DNA of 64,000 nucleotides from the NCBI GenBank assembly GCA_951213105.1, contig OX578152.1, positions 99,864,568-99,928,567 on the forward strand, given 5' to 3'. The notes beneath the pieces were generated by a model. That model searched no databases, was not told the origin of the DNA, and worked only from the letters and a program-made list of their open reading frames with translations. Positions within the stretch are counted from its first letter, which is position 1. Each line of letters starts with the position of its first letter. Shown here one piece after another: positions 11,904 through 23,494 of the stretch. Source of the stretch: Amaurobius ferox (taxonomy: Eukaryota; Arthropoda; Arachnida; Araneae; Amaurobiidae). Made by a program: the position numbers and the translations under genes.

Positions 11904-13889
11904 CAGGGCCGTAGCTAGAGACGAAATTGAAGAGGGGTTGGAGGGAAATTCAAGGGGGGGGGACTCAACAGTCTTGAAGGAGAGGTTCACCAAAAAACAC
12001 AATTAATCATTAGCGTTTATAAACCATAATAGTTACTATTATATTTTTCAATTCATATAAATTATTGACAAATAATTGCATATTTTTATTTGCAAGCTAA
12101 GAGCTAATTTATTAATATTCATATAGCTACTAGTATACATCAATGTTAATATATACTAATTACAATTGATTTTAATGTAAGCATTAATTAATTTGTAAAA
12201 ACATTCTGAAGGTTAATACAAGTTAATGCTTAATATTAACTCTTACCTACTTATCAGTTTATTTTGACTTTTTAACACATTACAACAAACTTGAAAAGTG
12301 TTTATGACTTTGTTCATTCTGTCTGTCTGTCTGTCTGTCTGTCCGTTAGCACGATAACTGCCGTAAAAATGACTTAATCAAAATGAAATTTTAGTATGTT
12401 GTTCAGACGGTCTGTAGGACCTATGGGAATATAAATGAATAATATCAACCAATTAGTTTTGGATTGAACCCGGGCTGAAAAAATGAAATACATTGAGCCC
12501 TATGGGACCTAGTTTTTCAAACATTTTTTAAGCGGATTTAAAATTCACAAAGTGCTTCGAAAATTTTAGGTAATATTCAAATTGCTCCATAAAATATATA
12601 AAAAAATTCAGCGAAATATATTCAGTAGTTTTTTAAATAAAAATTAAAATAATAATAACACCTCGTATATGAAATGATCTCGTGACCATGATATGAAAAG
12701 ATCACGTGACCCACTTCAAAATGATATATGGCATCCATCTTGTCTCAAAATCGCGATTTTTAAAGTTCTTTTTAATTTATATTGAGTGTTGTATCCGTAC
12801 CAAAACCACTTTATTTCTGCATAAATTCTGTGCATCTACATATTGAAACAACGCAATTACAATATATTTGAGTTTAAATGCTCATCCAAATTTGATTATT
12901 TCTACAACGAAGCCTATTTTTCACCTATGTAAAATGTAAACAGCAAAATATGTAGAATGAATTGTATTAGAATTGCTGTATTTCTTTAACACAAAATCAT
13001 TTAATTTATGGAGTCTGCATAGCTGATATGAATGAAATATTCATTGATTTTACAAAGAGAAGGACGATTTTTTTCGATGAAGTTTTAAACAGAGTTTAAT
13101 TACTTGCAGTTCCATGGTCTTAAATTTTAAATAAAATAAATTATTATAGTATTGTGATGAACGATATGAATGGAAAACTATTTATGAATGAAATGTTGCT
13201 TTAGAGAGCCAGGCGTGTTATTTTTTCTATGACGTCATTTGAATGAATTTCAGTTGTTTTCGATGAAGTTTTCAAATATAATAAATTATCGTGGTATTAT
13301 GATAATTCTAAAATTATTATCGAGTAATATATCACATTTTAGAGATGTTTAAACCAGGCAATTTATATTTCAATGCCGTCATTTGAATGAAGTTCATTTT
13401 TTCGATGAAAGTTTAAGTTTTCAAATATAATAAATTAATGTAGTATTGTGATAAGTTTTACAATATTACCGAGGAATGTATTGCACTTTAGACTTGTTTA
13501 AATAAAATTGCATTAAAGTTGGAAAGTGTTTCTTAATCAATGCTTTAAGCATGATTGATTTTTCTTGTTAATGTATAATATTGAACCACATAATAACACA
13601 AAAGTATCGTAAATACTATTATTATAATTTTTAAAAATTTTTAAATCAAATATGTAAATAAATTGATCATTAGTATAGTCACAAATTCAGCTAAACTAAA
13701 AAATCTTTAAAATGAAGTAATGTATAAAAAAACCCTCAATTTTTTATGCAAAATTTGAATGACATTTTATATGAAATTTCATATCACTAATAAAAATTTA
13801 ATATTTTCATTGTGGGGGTGGGGGGTGGGGGTGAGTATACCTCTTGGGGGGTTTAAACCTCCTCTGACCCCTGCCTAGCTACGGCCCTG
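11904..13889. mobile_element. hAT-like DNA transposon, 1.99 kb, non-autonomous
   Basis: Terminal inverted repeats CAGGGCCGTAGCTAG and CTAGCTACGGCCCTG are flanked by a perfect 8-base duplication CTTCAGAT at 11896-11903 and 13890-13897, as for the hAT superfamily. No transposase frame is present. The interior consists of blocks (12270-12660 and 12700-13570) found elsewhere in the window, so those dispersed blocks are probably parts of this family. Confidence 0.85.
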
Positions 13890-13999
13890 CTTCAGATACA
13901 ATACATCAATGAATAGTAGTAGTCATTTTTAGTAAATATTTCATTAACAAAACGCGCGTCCTTTTTTGTGTCATGTTAAGGAATTATAGATTACTCACA

Positions 14000-15550
14000 A
14001 GTTCATGCAGTTCCCTTATTCTACATTTTTTGTTTACCTTGATGCTGGAAAAAAAAGTCACGGAGATATCAATAAACATTACGCGAATGTCATTCCATTT
14101 TACGTGTCTGACACTAATATTTGTGCAAACGACACGGAAACCGTTCTTTGATCGCATAAAAGTACTAACTTTTGTTTAGACACCCATGGCAACAGTTTCT
14201 GTGTTTTAATCCCTAGAAAAATGCAAGGACATTTTAGTTTTCCACGAAAACTCAAGGATTCAGCTGTCTACATTCTTTTATACATATAAGAGCTATTGCA
14301 TTTACGTCATAATAGCCATTCGTACCATTATTGAGTTCAATGAATTATTTATAACTATCTAACACTTCGCCTTTCCGAAATCCTTCCTGGAAATGCATCT
14401 CCCCTGTAGACAGTGCCCCCTCCCATTGGTAGAATAACTGCATTAATTCTCCATTGAATATATATTGTAAAATGAAATCCAGCACTATAACCCCCAATTT
14501 TATCCTTTGGCCCTTTCTTTTTAAAATCCTGGCTACGCCTATGTACTGTACAGTGTACACCTGAATGCTAATCATGAAACTCTGTTCCCGGTTTCGATCA
14601 AATGTGATTGGAAAAATTTCAACCCTGTAAGCAAGAGTTCAATTGTAATGAAACTTAGAATGTGCAATGTAGATGAAAAGATAAATAAATTAACAAAATA
14701 TAAATGACGCATTTGTTTTGAATGCAACAATGCTTTAAATGATGCAACTGTTGTAAAACAGAGAGTCCAGCGGATTCTGTTTTAGAGCAGTTGAATCATG
14801 GCAGTTACGAATCAATAAGTAGTAAAACGACTTTTTGGCCGTTACTAAAGGAATTGACTGTCGTAGGAGATGGCTTCCCACACCATTTAGAAGTAATAGC
14901 GGTGTGATGAGCTCTACAATACAATTCGAATATGAGTGCTGTTTGTTCCAAGGTTATTATTTACGTCCATTCCTCTATTATGTCCGAAAGCAATGATCAC
15001 CCGCAACTGCACCAAGGTAGGAAGGAAACGGAGGTTGACGCCACGGCGACGAGCACAGGGCTTTACGCCGACTAACTGGCCGGACTCAATAGTAAAAATT
15101 TACTCTTTCAGCAAAACCCTAACCAGAAGGATGTGATCAACGGAACCATTCGTTGGGTAGGGTCCAAAGAACACCTAACAAGCAAAGGCTTTAGTTGCTG
15201 AAGACTTTGACACAGATTTCAATACCAGGTCCACACCGGCATCTGGAAGAATCCATATGTAGTATGTGGAATGCATATATGGAGTACCCACATAATGCAT
15301 CCTCTCACTACATATCGGATTAATATTCTCCATAGTGGAGGTCGGCCAGGGCCTCAGAGCCAGGGTTTGTGAACTTAAAAAGGGCTATGGCTCCCTCATA
15401 GGGACAACCACATCAAGGTGGATGAGATATTCATCACTAAAATTAATGTGAGGTCATTCGTAGGTATTCATAACTCTATTGCACAGATTCACTTCAGGCG
15501 GAGCCTCCGATGTGTGCAGTTAATGGCAGATGTATTAAAGGGTAACAAAA
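14000..15550. other. Unassigned stretch
   Basis: No gene recognised. 14530-14550 (GGCTACGCCTATGTACTG) looks like a DNA-transposon end. 14880-15500 is of moderate G+C content and reads like old mobile-element sequence in no open frame. Confidence 0.4.
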
Positions 15551-15570
15551 GTACAGTACTCTTCTAGGTG

Positions 15571-15624
15571 TTGAAGACCCAGACCGTCCGACTCGTCCAG
15601 AGGACTAAGAGGGTCTCTTCTACA
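15571..15624 (-). mobile_element. SINE tail only, 54 bp, with 20-bp target duplication
   Basis: Only the last part of the SINE 3' end (reverse of GTCGGACGGTCTGGGTC) is present, between two identical 20-base copies (gtacagtactcttctaggtg) at 15551-15570 and 15625-15644. The perfect duplication shows an insertion, not decay of a longer copy. Confidence 0.75.
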
Positions 15625-15707
15625 GTACAGTACTCTTCTAGGTGTGTTGCAGTGGTGCTTAATGATATAAAATTCTGCATATAGGACGCTACGCTACATC
15701 TCGTTAG

Positions 15708-16178
15708 ATGCAGGATGGCGCGCTGCGAAGCATCTTTACGCAGCGAGCCACGGTAGCATTAGTGCACCCCAGATTATGGAGGATTCATCCATACACGAAT
15801 AATCTGCTTCCCGAAAACCCACCACGCACATCCGCTCTTCGTAGCCTAGTTGAACGTAGTATCTTTGAGTGCGTCGTAGGAGGAGCATTATTTGTGGTAA
15901 CTAAAGTCGATACAACGGTGACAGCAACCAGAATCGGCACGTATATGGCAGCCGCGAGGCGTACACGTCAAATGCACTCTTGGTACGACGTATGCGTTCA
16001 TCAATGGGTAAACTTTAATCATTTTCTTTCCTGGCCGAGAAACATTTTGCATATTGATTTTCTTGGATCTCGGAATATTTTATCGGAATGCTTCGATTTT
16101 TCTTTTGGCAAAAAGTGTATATGTGTTATTTTGATAAGAATGTTTGAAGAGTGGAAAAAAGCAGCACCGTATTATTAA
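15708..16178 (+). CDS. Unrecognised 156-codon open frame
   Basis: A long open frame for such A+T-rich DNA; only the (TG)n-derived frame is longer. It starts MQDGALRSIFTQRATVALVH and contains RIHPYTNNLLPENPPRTSAL. I recognise no domain, signal peptide or membrane segment. The first two thirds is in more G+C-rich DNA than its surroundings and the last third (from about 16010) is A+T-rich, so it may be a decayed transposon end running into flanking DNA. A SINE tail sits 85 bp upstream. It could be chance. Confidence 0.2.
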   Translation: MQDGALRSIFTQRATVALVHPRLWRIHPYTNNLLPENPPRTSALRSLVERSIFECVVGGALFVVTKVDTTVTATRIGTYMAAARRTRQMHSWYDVCVHQWVNFNHFLSWPRNILHIDFLGSRNILSECFDFSFGKKCICVILIRMFEEWKKAAPYY

Positions 16179-16179
16179 G

Positions 16180-17090
16180 GTTCGGCACATTTACTCTGAA
16201 AATATCTCCCGCCATTAATTAATAACTTGTTAATGACTTTACTGAACGGCATAATATCCCCACTGAATACAATTTCTAAAGATTATTAAAGTTTATTGCG
16301 CAGCTACCCAGAGCCGCCCATAGAGGGACAAATACTATTTGAATGTTGGGGGTCAGACTCCAGCGAAGTGGCTGGACCCCCCCCCCCCCCACAATTTTTT
16401 TAAAGGAGGGGAAAACATAAAAAATTCATAAAGAAGGGAAATTATGAAGGGGAGGAGATGTGTGTGTGTGATATGTTTGTAGGGGAGACCACAATTTGTA
16501 TGGGTTGTCCTGTCTCAGCCCCCTTAAACTGTTCATCAATCACTTCTGCTACTTGAACTGTTGAACTGATCTTTTATGGAATATTAATCGATGTCGTGAC
16601 GTGTTACCTGTTGGTCATGACTTCTTGAGAATCTCACGAAGGGGAGGGAGTAGTTTGCGCGTTGGGTCAAACAGGAATATCGGCCAAGGTTTAGTGCGGC
16701 TTTCTCTTTCATCTAAAACCAGCTGGGATTGCTTTTTGTAATTTTTGTCTGTTCAAAAGCATTTGTTCGCGGACATTCAAGGTCCATGTTTCGGCTTTAT
16801 TGTTTAGAATATATTCTGAATTTCAATAATGATTTTTAAGGGGACAGTATGCCTTTAACGCATGAGAAATGTTTAAAATGGGAGCTCAGGTTGGAGGTTC
16901 TTTGAAGTAGAATAACACCTTTTTCCGCAACAGGTGGTGGTGGTGGTGGTGGTGTGTGTGTGTGTGTGTGTGTGTGTTTTTTTGGGGGGGGGGGGGGCTC
17001 ATATCTGTGGATCGAGTTTGACGAAAAGGGTAACATTTTGAAGTATTGTAGTTCGGCTTGTAGTAATCGAAGGGGATGGCAATGTTAGGC
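16180..17090. other. Unassigned stretch with homopolymer runs
   Basis: Runs of C at 16378-16390 and G at 16985-16997, and (GGT)n/(GT)n at 16932-16977. No gene seen; the 66-codon frame at 16836 is a product of these repeats. Confidence 0.5.
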
Positions 17091-17103
17091 AGAGGATGTA
17101 CGT

Positions 17104-17396
17104 TTGGGGCTGGATAGCTCGGTAGTTAAGACATGGGAATTACAGTAGGAGGAGCCGAGTTCGATTTCCGGCTATGTCCAAACTGTCGCCGTGTTCACGC
17201 AAAGTACGGGGATGCTAAATATATGGATCTGAAAGTCCTTCTAAGAGGTTTGTGGTAGGGGAAGCAGGGTACAGTCCCTGTGGATGTCGCCCGCACTGAG
17301 TTCCAGCCTAAATTGAGTGGAACTGCCTTCCCGGAAGTCTAAACAGATACCTTATAATTTCGTGTAGGTCGGACGGTCTTGGTCAAAAGAAAGAAA
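17104..17396 (+). mobile_element. Full-length tRNA-derived SINE
   Basis: A tRNA-like head with A box (TAGCTCGGTAGTTAAG) and B box (GAGTTCGATTTCCGG) leads into the same body and 3' end as the composite at 3824. The 12-base duplication GAGGRTGTACGT at 17092-17103 and 17397-17408 (one mismatch) sets the boundaries. The tail is AAAG-rich instead of (AAC)n. This is the most complete copy in the window. Confidence 0.8.
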
Positions 17397-17819
17397 GAGG
17401 GTGTACGTCTGTTATGAAGGAAGAAGGGTGACTCATCGAGGTGACGCGCTCGAGAGAGAATGCAACCGACCGCAAGATAAGATAAAAATTATAAAGCAAT
17501 AATTGAATTGCCAAACTTTTATTTTTTACATTCTGTATTAATTAACTTTGTAATTTATTTCTCCTATCATAGACCACTGTCGGCCATTTGTAGAAATATA
17601 TGGAATTTTTATGTAAATCGTCGTTTTATTTGCAAGCACTCGCGTCACAAGACGTATTCTTCGTTGCGGACGTATATCCAGTACAGCCCCTGGAGTATTT
17701 TTCCCCTTTATAAATCAGCTAATTGAGATGAAATGAATAAAAATTTTCAGACCAACTAAACTCTATATACTTAACAGTAAGGGGATTTTTAAAAAGGTAA
17801 GATATTAATATCCATATCA

Positions 17820-19560
17820 TGCAGGTAAAGGGAAGAAGCTAAAATTCTTTATTGGGACAATAACTCAGATGACGCTGAGGTAGCACTGCCTCACCGCGTT
17901 AAACGTATTTCTATGGTGAGAGGCTGGTATGCATTAAATAAGATTTATTTAAACTGATAATTTAGCAGAAATAAATTATCAGTACAATATAAATTAGATC
18001 ACAAACGATAAAGAATATTCCTACGTACCCAAATTTATTTCCCTTTGGAATTTATTTCCCCCCCCCCCCTTGTCTTTTGTCTCGAATTTATTCTGTTCCC
18101 TTGTTTTTCAAGCAAAAACAAATATCACTTTCTACATATACTCATAATTAAGGAATCTTAATTTGGAAATATTTAAAAATACAAATACTAAACGCAACGT
18201 TTTCCTGATGTCTCAAATTGGAACAAATGCGATGTTATTAACACTAGCGACACCCCGATAAAATTCTTAAAACATTGTGGTATTTTTAAACTTTTCCTCC
18301 ATGGGAGTTTTATCTCCTTCTATGTAACTCTGATTCATATATTTAGTTAACTAGTGTGTGAATCAACGCGACTTTCTCATACCAGAATCCATTTCTAATA
18401 TTTTTTTTTTCAAATTTTACCAGAAAATTTTTATACAATCGGTATCAGGGGTCCAAATGATTATAATTATAGCGTGGTACCCTTCAGTTTAAAGAGCTAG
18501 AAAAAAAATCTTTCGATTAATACCATACTTGATAATGTAACCCCCCGGGGGGACGGGTAACTTCTCCCCCAAGGGGGGGGGGGTAATGGCGTCACAAACA
18601 AACAAATTCTATTGCGGCTATTTTTCACAACAATGATTGAAACTATAAAGTCTTGTGATCATTGACTGGTAAATAAACCCTTTTATGCATGATAATGCCA
18701 AATGTCGTCCTATGCTGCCATGTTAAAAAAATATAAAATTTCAAATAAATTTCGAAGTTTTCACTCGAATTTAGAAAAAATCTATCTAGTTCCAGATTTT
18801 TTTATAGCGGAGCCGAATATAAAGTTTCGTGAAAATCTATTGATATTTGTGGCTGCTATCGTGTGTACAAGAAAATCGACTGCAGACATCATGCAGATAA
18901 AAGGACATTACTCCAAATATAGTCGAAACGTGTTCAGGAGGTCTTAAAACATATATTGGCATCAAAATATCGAAATCGAAAATTTTTGTGAAAACAACAC
19001 TTTCTCAGAAAGTAAAAATTATTAATTGAAGTGATATTTTATTTTTTTAATTTCTGTTTCATTGCTTTGCAATATGAACTATTTGTTCAATTGCTTTGCA
19101 GTATAAACCATTGGTTCAATTGCCTTGCAATATAAACTATTGGAAACAATAATTTGTCAATACTATGCATAAGAAAGTAAAAATTATTAATTGAAGTGAC
19201 GTTTTATTTTTAAATTTCTATTTCATTGTTTTGCAAAGATATTGTTTCAATATAAATAGCCATTATAATAGAGGTAAAGGGAAGGAGTGAAAACTTCATA
19301 TTGGGAAAACACTAAAATCGTTTGAGACAATAATTTAGGTGGCGCTGGGGTAAGATAACTCCCACCGCGGTGTATGTATTTATATAGCAAAAGACTCGTA
19401 TTGAATTAAATAGTGCTTACAATTTAAGCTATTAATTTTGGTAAAATAAATTATCAGTGCAATTCAAATTGGAAGCCAAACCATAAAATGTATTCCTATA
19501 TTTCTATGTAATTAAATTTATTCTATTTTTCAATTTATTTTTGTTTCAATATGTTTTGAA
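17820..19560. repeat. Dispersed repeat segments in the 17.8-19.6 kb stretch
   Basis: Related segments at 17820-18030 and 19270-19540 (GGTAAAGGGAAGRAG, a GACGCTGAGG/GGCGCTGGGG block, then TTAAATA and TAATTTATTTTAC-type sequence) recur in reverse at 27960-28240. Three units of about 37 bp with CAATTGCTTTGCARTATAAA lie at 19060-19150. No gene seen. Confidence 0.45.
18371..19013 (-). repeat. Family C dispersed repeat
   Basis: ACTTTCTCATACCAGAATCC to CACTTTCTCAGAAAGT. It includes the G+C-rich CCCCCGGGGGG block at 18542 and a segment encoding nothing (81-codon frame at 18702). Mirror orientation to the copy at 45408. Confidence 0.6.
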
Positions 19561-19618
19561 TCCTGAACTAAGAAAAAGTACTTATTATTTCTACAAATGC
19601 ATATGCTAAATGTATTAC

Positions 19619-20599
19619 GTACTTTCCTTATATACAAAAATCTGATGTGGGCAACACATGACTTTCCTTATATAATGCAATGAATCTACTATTTTACAGT
19701 AAAAAAAAATTGGTTTCTCTTATAGTAGATACTTATATTCTTTCCAAAATATTGAATTTTCGACAATTAGTCGTCATATTCATTGATTTAGCGTCATTTT
19801 TATTCATTTGGCAAGATTTTCGTTAATATGGCAACATTTAAAAAGTCGCCAAGTTGGCGACATTCCGCCATATTCGTTGCCAAAATCTCGCCAAGCATTA
19901 TGGACAGAGAAATAAGTTATTCTTATAACACATAAATGGCTATTAGCGTTCAAATACAAAAGTATTACTCAAAGTATGTTTTCTCATGAATGGAACGAGC
20001 TAGATCCACGAGAATGATGTCACCCAATTTATCGCATGATATTGCATATGAAAAGTGAACGTGTTTCTCAACAGTTAATATTCTTTTTTAATTTATGGGA
20101 TTTTTTGATAAATTTATTTGAAAAATGTGCAATATCCCGATAACGGTTCATGCTAGCGTTCCAAAGTTTATGTCAATCGTTTTTTAAGGAAAAATTAAAT
20201 AAGAAATGTCTATTTGCGTAACTTGATTAAAGTTTTGATTTTTTGATGATTTTTTCAACATTTCATCCGAAAATTTAGGGGATTCTGAACCTTCGATTGC
20301 GTTTAAAAACAATAAGCTTCCAGTATTCACGGATTGTGATTTTTGTACCAAATTTCATTCGAATCGCTCCATTCGTTCGTGAGATATTGTCTCCACAGAC
20401 TCACTGACACACACACACACACACACACACACACTTTCACACACACTTTCACACACACACACACACACACAATCACCTTTAAAATGTTTGATTTGTGATC
20501 AGGGATGCTTGAAACGTGCTCTCCCGTCTAAAACTCGAATTCGAATTTTCGACCCCGTCACAATACATTCCTTATACATTATGTATTTAAGGAAAGTAA
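19619..20599 (+). repeat. Family A dispersed repeat, copy 1 of the alternating cluster
   Basis: TCTGATGTGGGCAACACATG, ACTTTCCTTATATAATG, the TCGCC block near 19770-19900, (CA)n at 20403-20470 and the end palindrome TCGAATTCGAATTTTCGA before TTAAGGAAAGT. A second ACTTTCCTTATATAC just outside suggests nested copies. Confidence 0.7.
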
Positions 20600-20940
20600 T
20601 TAAACTAGTAACAGTTTTGAGTATCAGAAAACGAAAACTGAGCAACCACACAGGCAAAGACTGTTTAGAACTTGGTTGAGGGCAGACACATTTTACTGTT
20701 GTAGATGTGGATTCTCTGTCTTCGCATCCTGAAGCAAGATACAATATTTTGTTTCTGAGACTGGTTCATACATTTATTAGTTTCTTTTCTGTTACATTTT
20801 TAACTTTTAAGTTTATCTGTCTTCTTAGACGTTTCAGTAATTCAAGGTGTTGTATAACAAATAGAAATTTTAAAAATATAAATGAACAATATCACATAAT
20901 CTAAAACAATATGGTAAAAGAGATTTGACTTTCTCACTTT

Positions 20941-21870
20941 TTACTTTCCTTATATACATAATGTGTAAGGAAAGTATCGTGACGGGGTCGAAAATTCGAA
21001 TTCGAGTTTTCGACGAGAGAGCACGTTTCAAGCATGCCTGATCACGAATCGAATATTTTTGAGGTGATGTCTGTGTGTGTTTGAAAATATGTGTGTGTGT
21101 CAGTGAGACTGTGGAGACGATATCTCACGAACGAATGGAGCGATTCGAATGAAATTTGGTACAAAAATCACAATCCGTGAATACTGGAAGCCTATTGTTT
21201 TTAAACGCAATCGAAAGTTCAGAACTCCCCTAAATTTTCGAGTGAAATATTTAAAAAAATCATCAAAAATTCAAAACCTTTAATCAGGTTATGCAAATAG
21301 ACATTTTTTATGTAATGTTTCATTAAGAAACGATTGACATAAATTTTAGAACGCTAACATGAACCGTTCTCGATATATTGCACATTTTTCAAAAAATTAT
21401 CAAAAAAGTTATATAAAATAAAAAAAAATATATTTCCTATTGAGAAACATGTTCACTTTTCATATGTAATACCATGCGATAAATTGGGTGACATCATTCT
21501 CGTGGATCTAGCTCGTTTCATTCATGAAGAAAGATACTTTGAGTAATACTTTTGTATTTGAACGCCAATAGTCATTTATCTGCTGTAAGAATAACTTATT
21601 TCTCCGTCCATAACGCTTGGCGAGATTTTGGCGACAAATTTGACGGAAAGTCGCCAACTTGGCGACATTTTTAATTGTTGTCAAATTAACAAAAATCTCG
21701 CCAAATTGATAAACATGACGCTAAATCAATGAAAATGACGACTAATTAATTGAAGAAATATCTTGGAAATAATATAAGTATCTACTATATGAATAACATT
21801 TTTTTTAACTGTAAAAGTAGTAAATTCGTTACATTATATAATGAAAGTCATGTGTTGCCCACATCAGATT
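20941..21870 (-). repeat. Family A dispersed repeat, copy 2, reverse
   Basis: ACTTTCCTTATATACATAAT to GTGTTGCCCACATCAGA. Nearly the reverse complement of the copy at 19619, separated by 340 bp. Confidence 0.7.
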
Positions 21871-21999
21871 TTTTAAAGTTTGTATTACGTAATGTATTCG
21901 CGTTTGTATTCTCTTCGTAGGTATAAATGATCCATTTTTATGTCTCCTAACTTGCAAATTTAACTCCACATTTTAAAAGTTTTAGCATAGCATATTTAA

Positions 22000-22430
22000 A
22001 AATCTGATGTGGGCAGCACATGACTTTCCTTATGTAATGCTATGAATTTACTACTTTTACAGTTAAAAAAAATGTTATTCTTATAGTAGATGCTTATATT
22101 CTTTCCAAGATATTTAATTTTCTTCAATTAGTCGTCATTTTCATTGATTTAGCGTCCTTTTTATCAATTTAGCGAGATTTTTGTTAATTTGGCAACAATT
22201 AAAAATGTCGCCAAGTTGGCGGCATGTGATTTTTGTACAAAATTTTGTTCGAATCGGTCCATTCGTTCGTCAGTTATCGTCTCCACAGGCTCACTGACAC
22301 ACACACACACACATACACACACAGGCATCAAAAATGTTTGATTCGTGATCAGGGATGCTTGAAACGTGCTCTCACGTCGAAAACTCGAATTCGAATTTTT
22401 GACCCCGTTACAATACTTTCCTTATACATT
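22000..22430 (+). repeat. Family A dispersed repeat, copy 3, internally deleted
   Basis: Both ends are present, but the sequence jumps at about 22225 from the TCGCC block to the ATGTGATTTTTGTAC segment, removing around 500 bp. It abuts copy 4 head to head at 22430. Confidence 0.65.
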
Positions 22431-23490
22431 AGAGCACGTTTCAAGCATCCCTGATCACGAATCGAACATTTTTGAAGTGATGTCTGTGTGTGTGTGTGTG
22501 AAAGTATGTCTGTGTGTGTATGTGTGCGTGAAAGCATGTGTGTGTGTGTGTGTGTGTGTGTCAGTGAGTCTGTGGAGACGGTAACTGGCGAACGAACGGA
22601 CCGATTCGAACGAAATTTTATACAAAAATCACAACCCGTAAACACTGGAAGCCTCTTGTTTTAAACGTAATCGAATGTTCAGAACTCCCCTAAATTTTCG
22701 AGTGAAATTTTGAAAAAATCGTCAAAAATTCAAAACCGCTAATAAATCAAAACCGCTAATAAAAATCAAAACCGCTAATAAATAATCAAAACCGCTAATA
22801 GACATTTCTTATGTAATTTTTCATTAGAAAACGATTAACATAAATTTTAGAACGCTAACACGAACCGTTCTCGAAATATTGCACATTTTTCAAAAATATT
22901 ATCAAAAAGTCATATAAAATAAAAAATATATATTTCCTATTGAGAAACATGTTCACTTTTCATATGTAATACCATGCGATAAATTTGGTGACATCATTCT
23001 CGTGGATCTAGCTCGTTCCATTCATGAGAAAAGATACTTCGAGTAATACTTTTGTATTTGAACGCCAATAGTCATTTCTCTGCTATAAGAATAACTTATT
23101 TCTCCGTCAGTAAAGCTTGGCGAGATTTTGGCGACGAATTTGGCTGAATGTCGCCAATTTGGCGACTTTTTGAAATATTGCCAAATTAACGAAAATCTCG
23201 CCAAATGGGTTAAAATGACGCTAAATCAATGAAAATGACGACTAATTTCTGAAAATTCAATATCTTGGAAAGAATATAAGTATCTACTATAAGAAAAATC
23301 TATTTTTTTACTGTAAAAGTAACATTTTTTTTTACATAATAACATTTTTTTTAACTGTAAAAGTAGTAAATTCATTGCATTATATAAGGAAAGTCATGTG
23401 TTGCCCACATCAGATTTTTTTTACTGTAAAAGGAGTAAATTCATTGTATTGTATAAGGAAAGTCATGTGCTGCCCACATCAGATATTTTT
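22431..23490 (-). repeat. Family A dispersed repeat, copy 4, reverse
   Basis: AGAGCACGTTTCAAGCATCC to GTGCTGCCCACATCAGA. The last 90 bp is duplicated (two GGAAAGTCATGTG...CAGATTTTT ends at 23389 and 23456). Contains four short ATCAAAACCGCTAATA units at 22735-22800. Confidence 0.65.
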
Positions 23491-23494
23491 ATCT

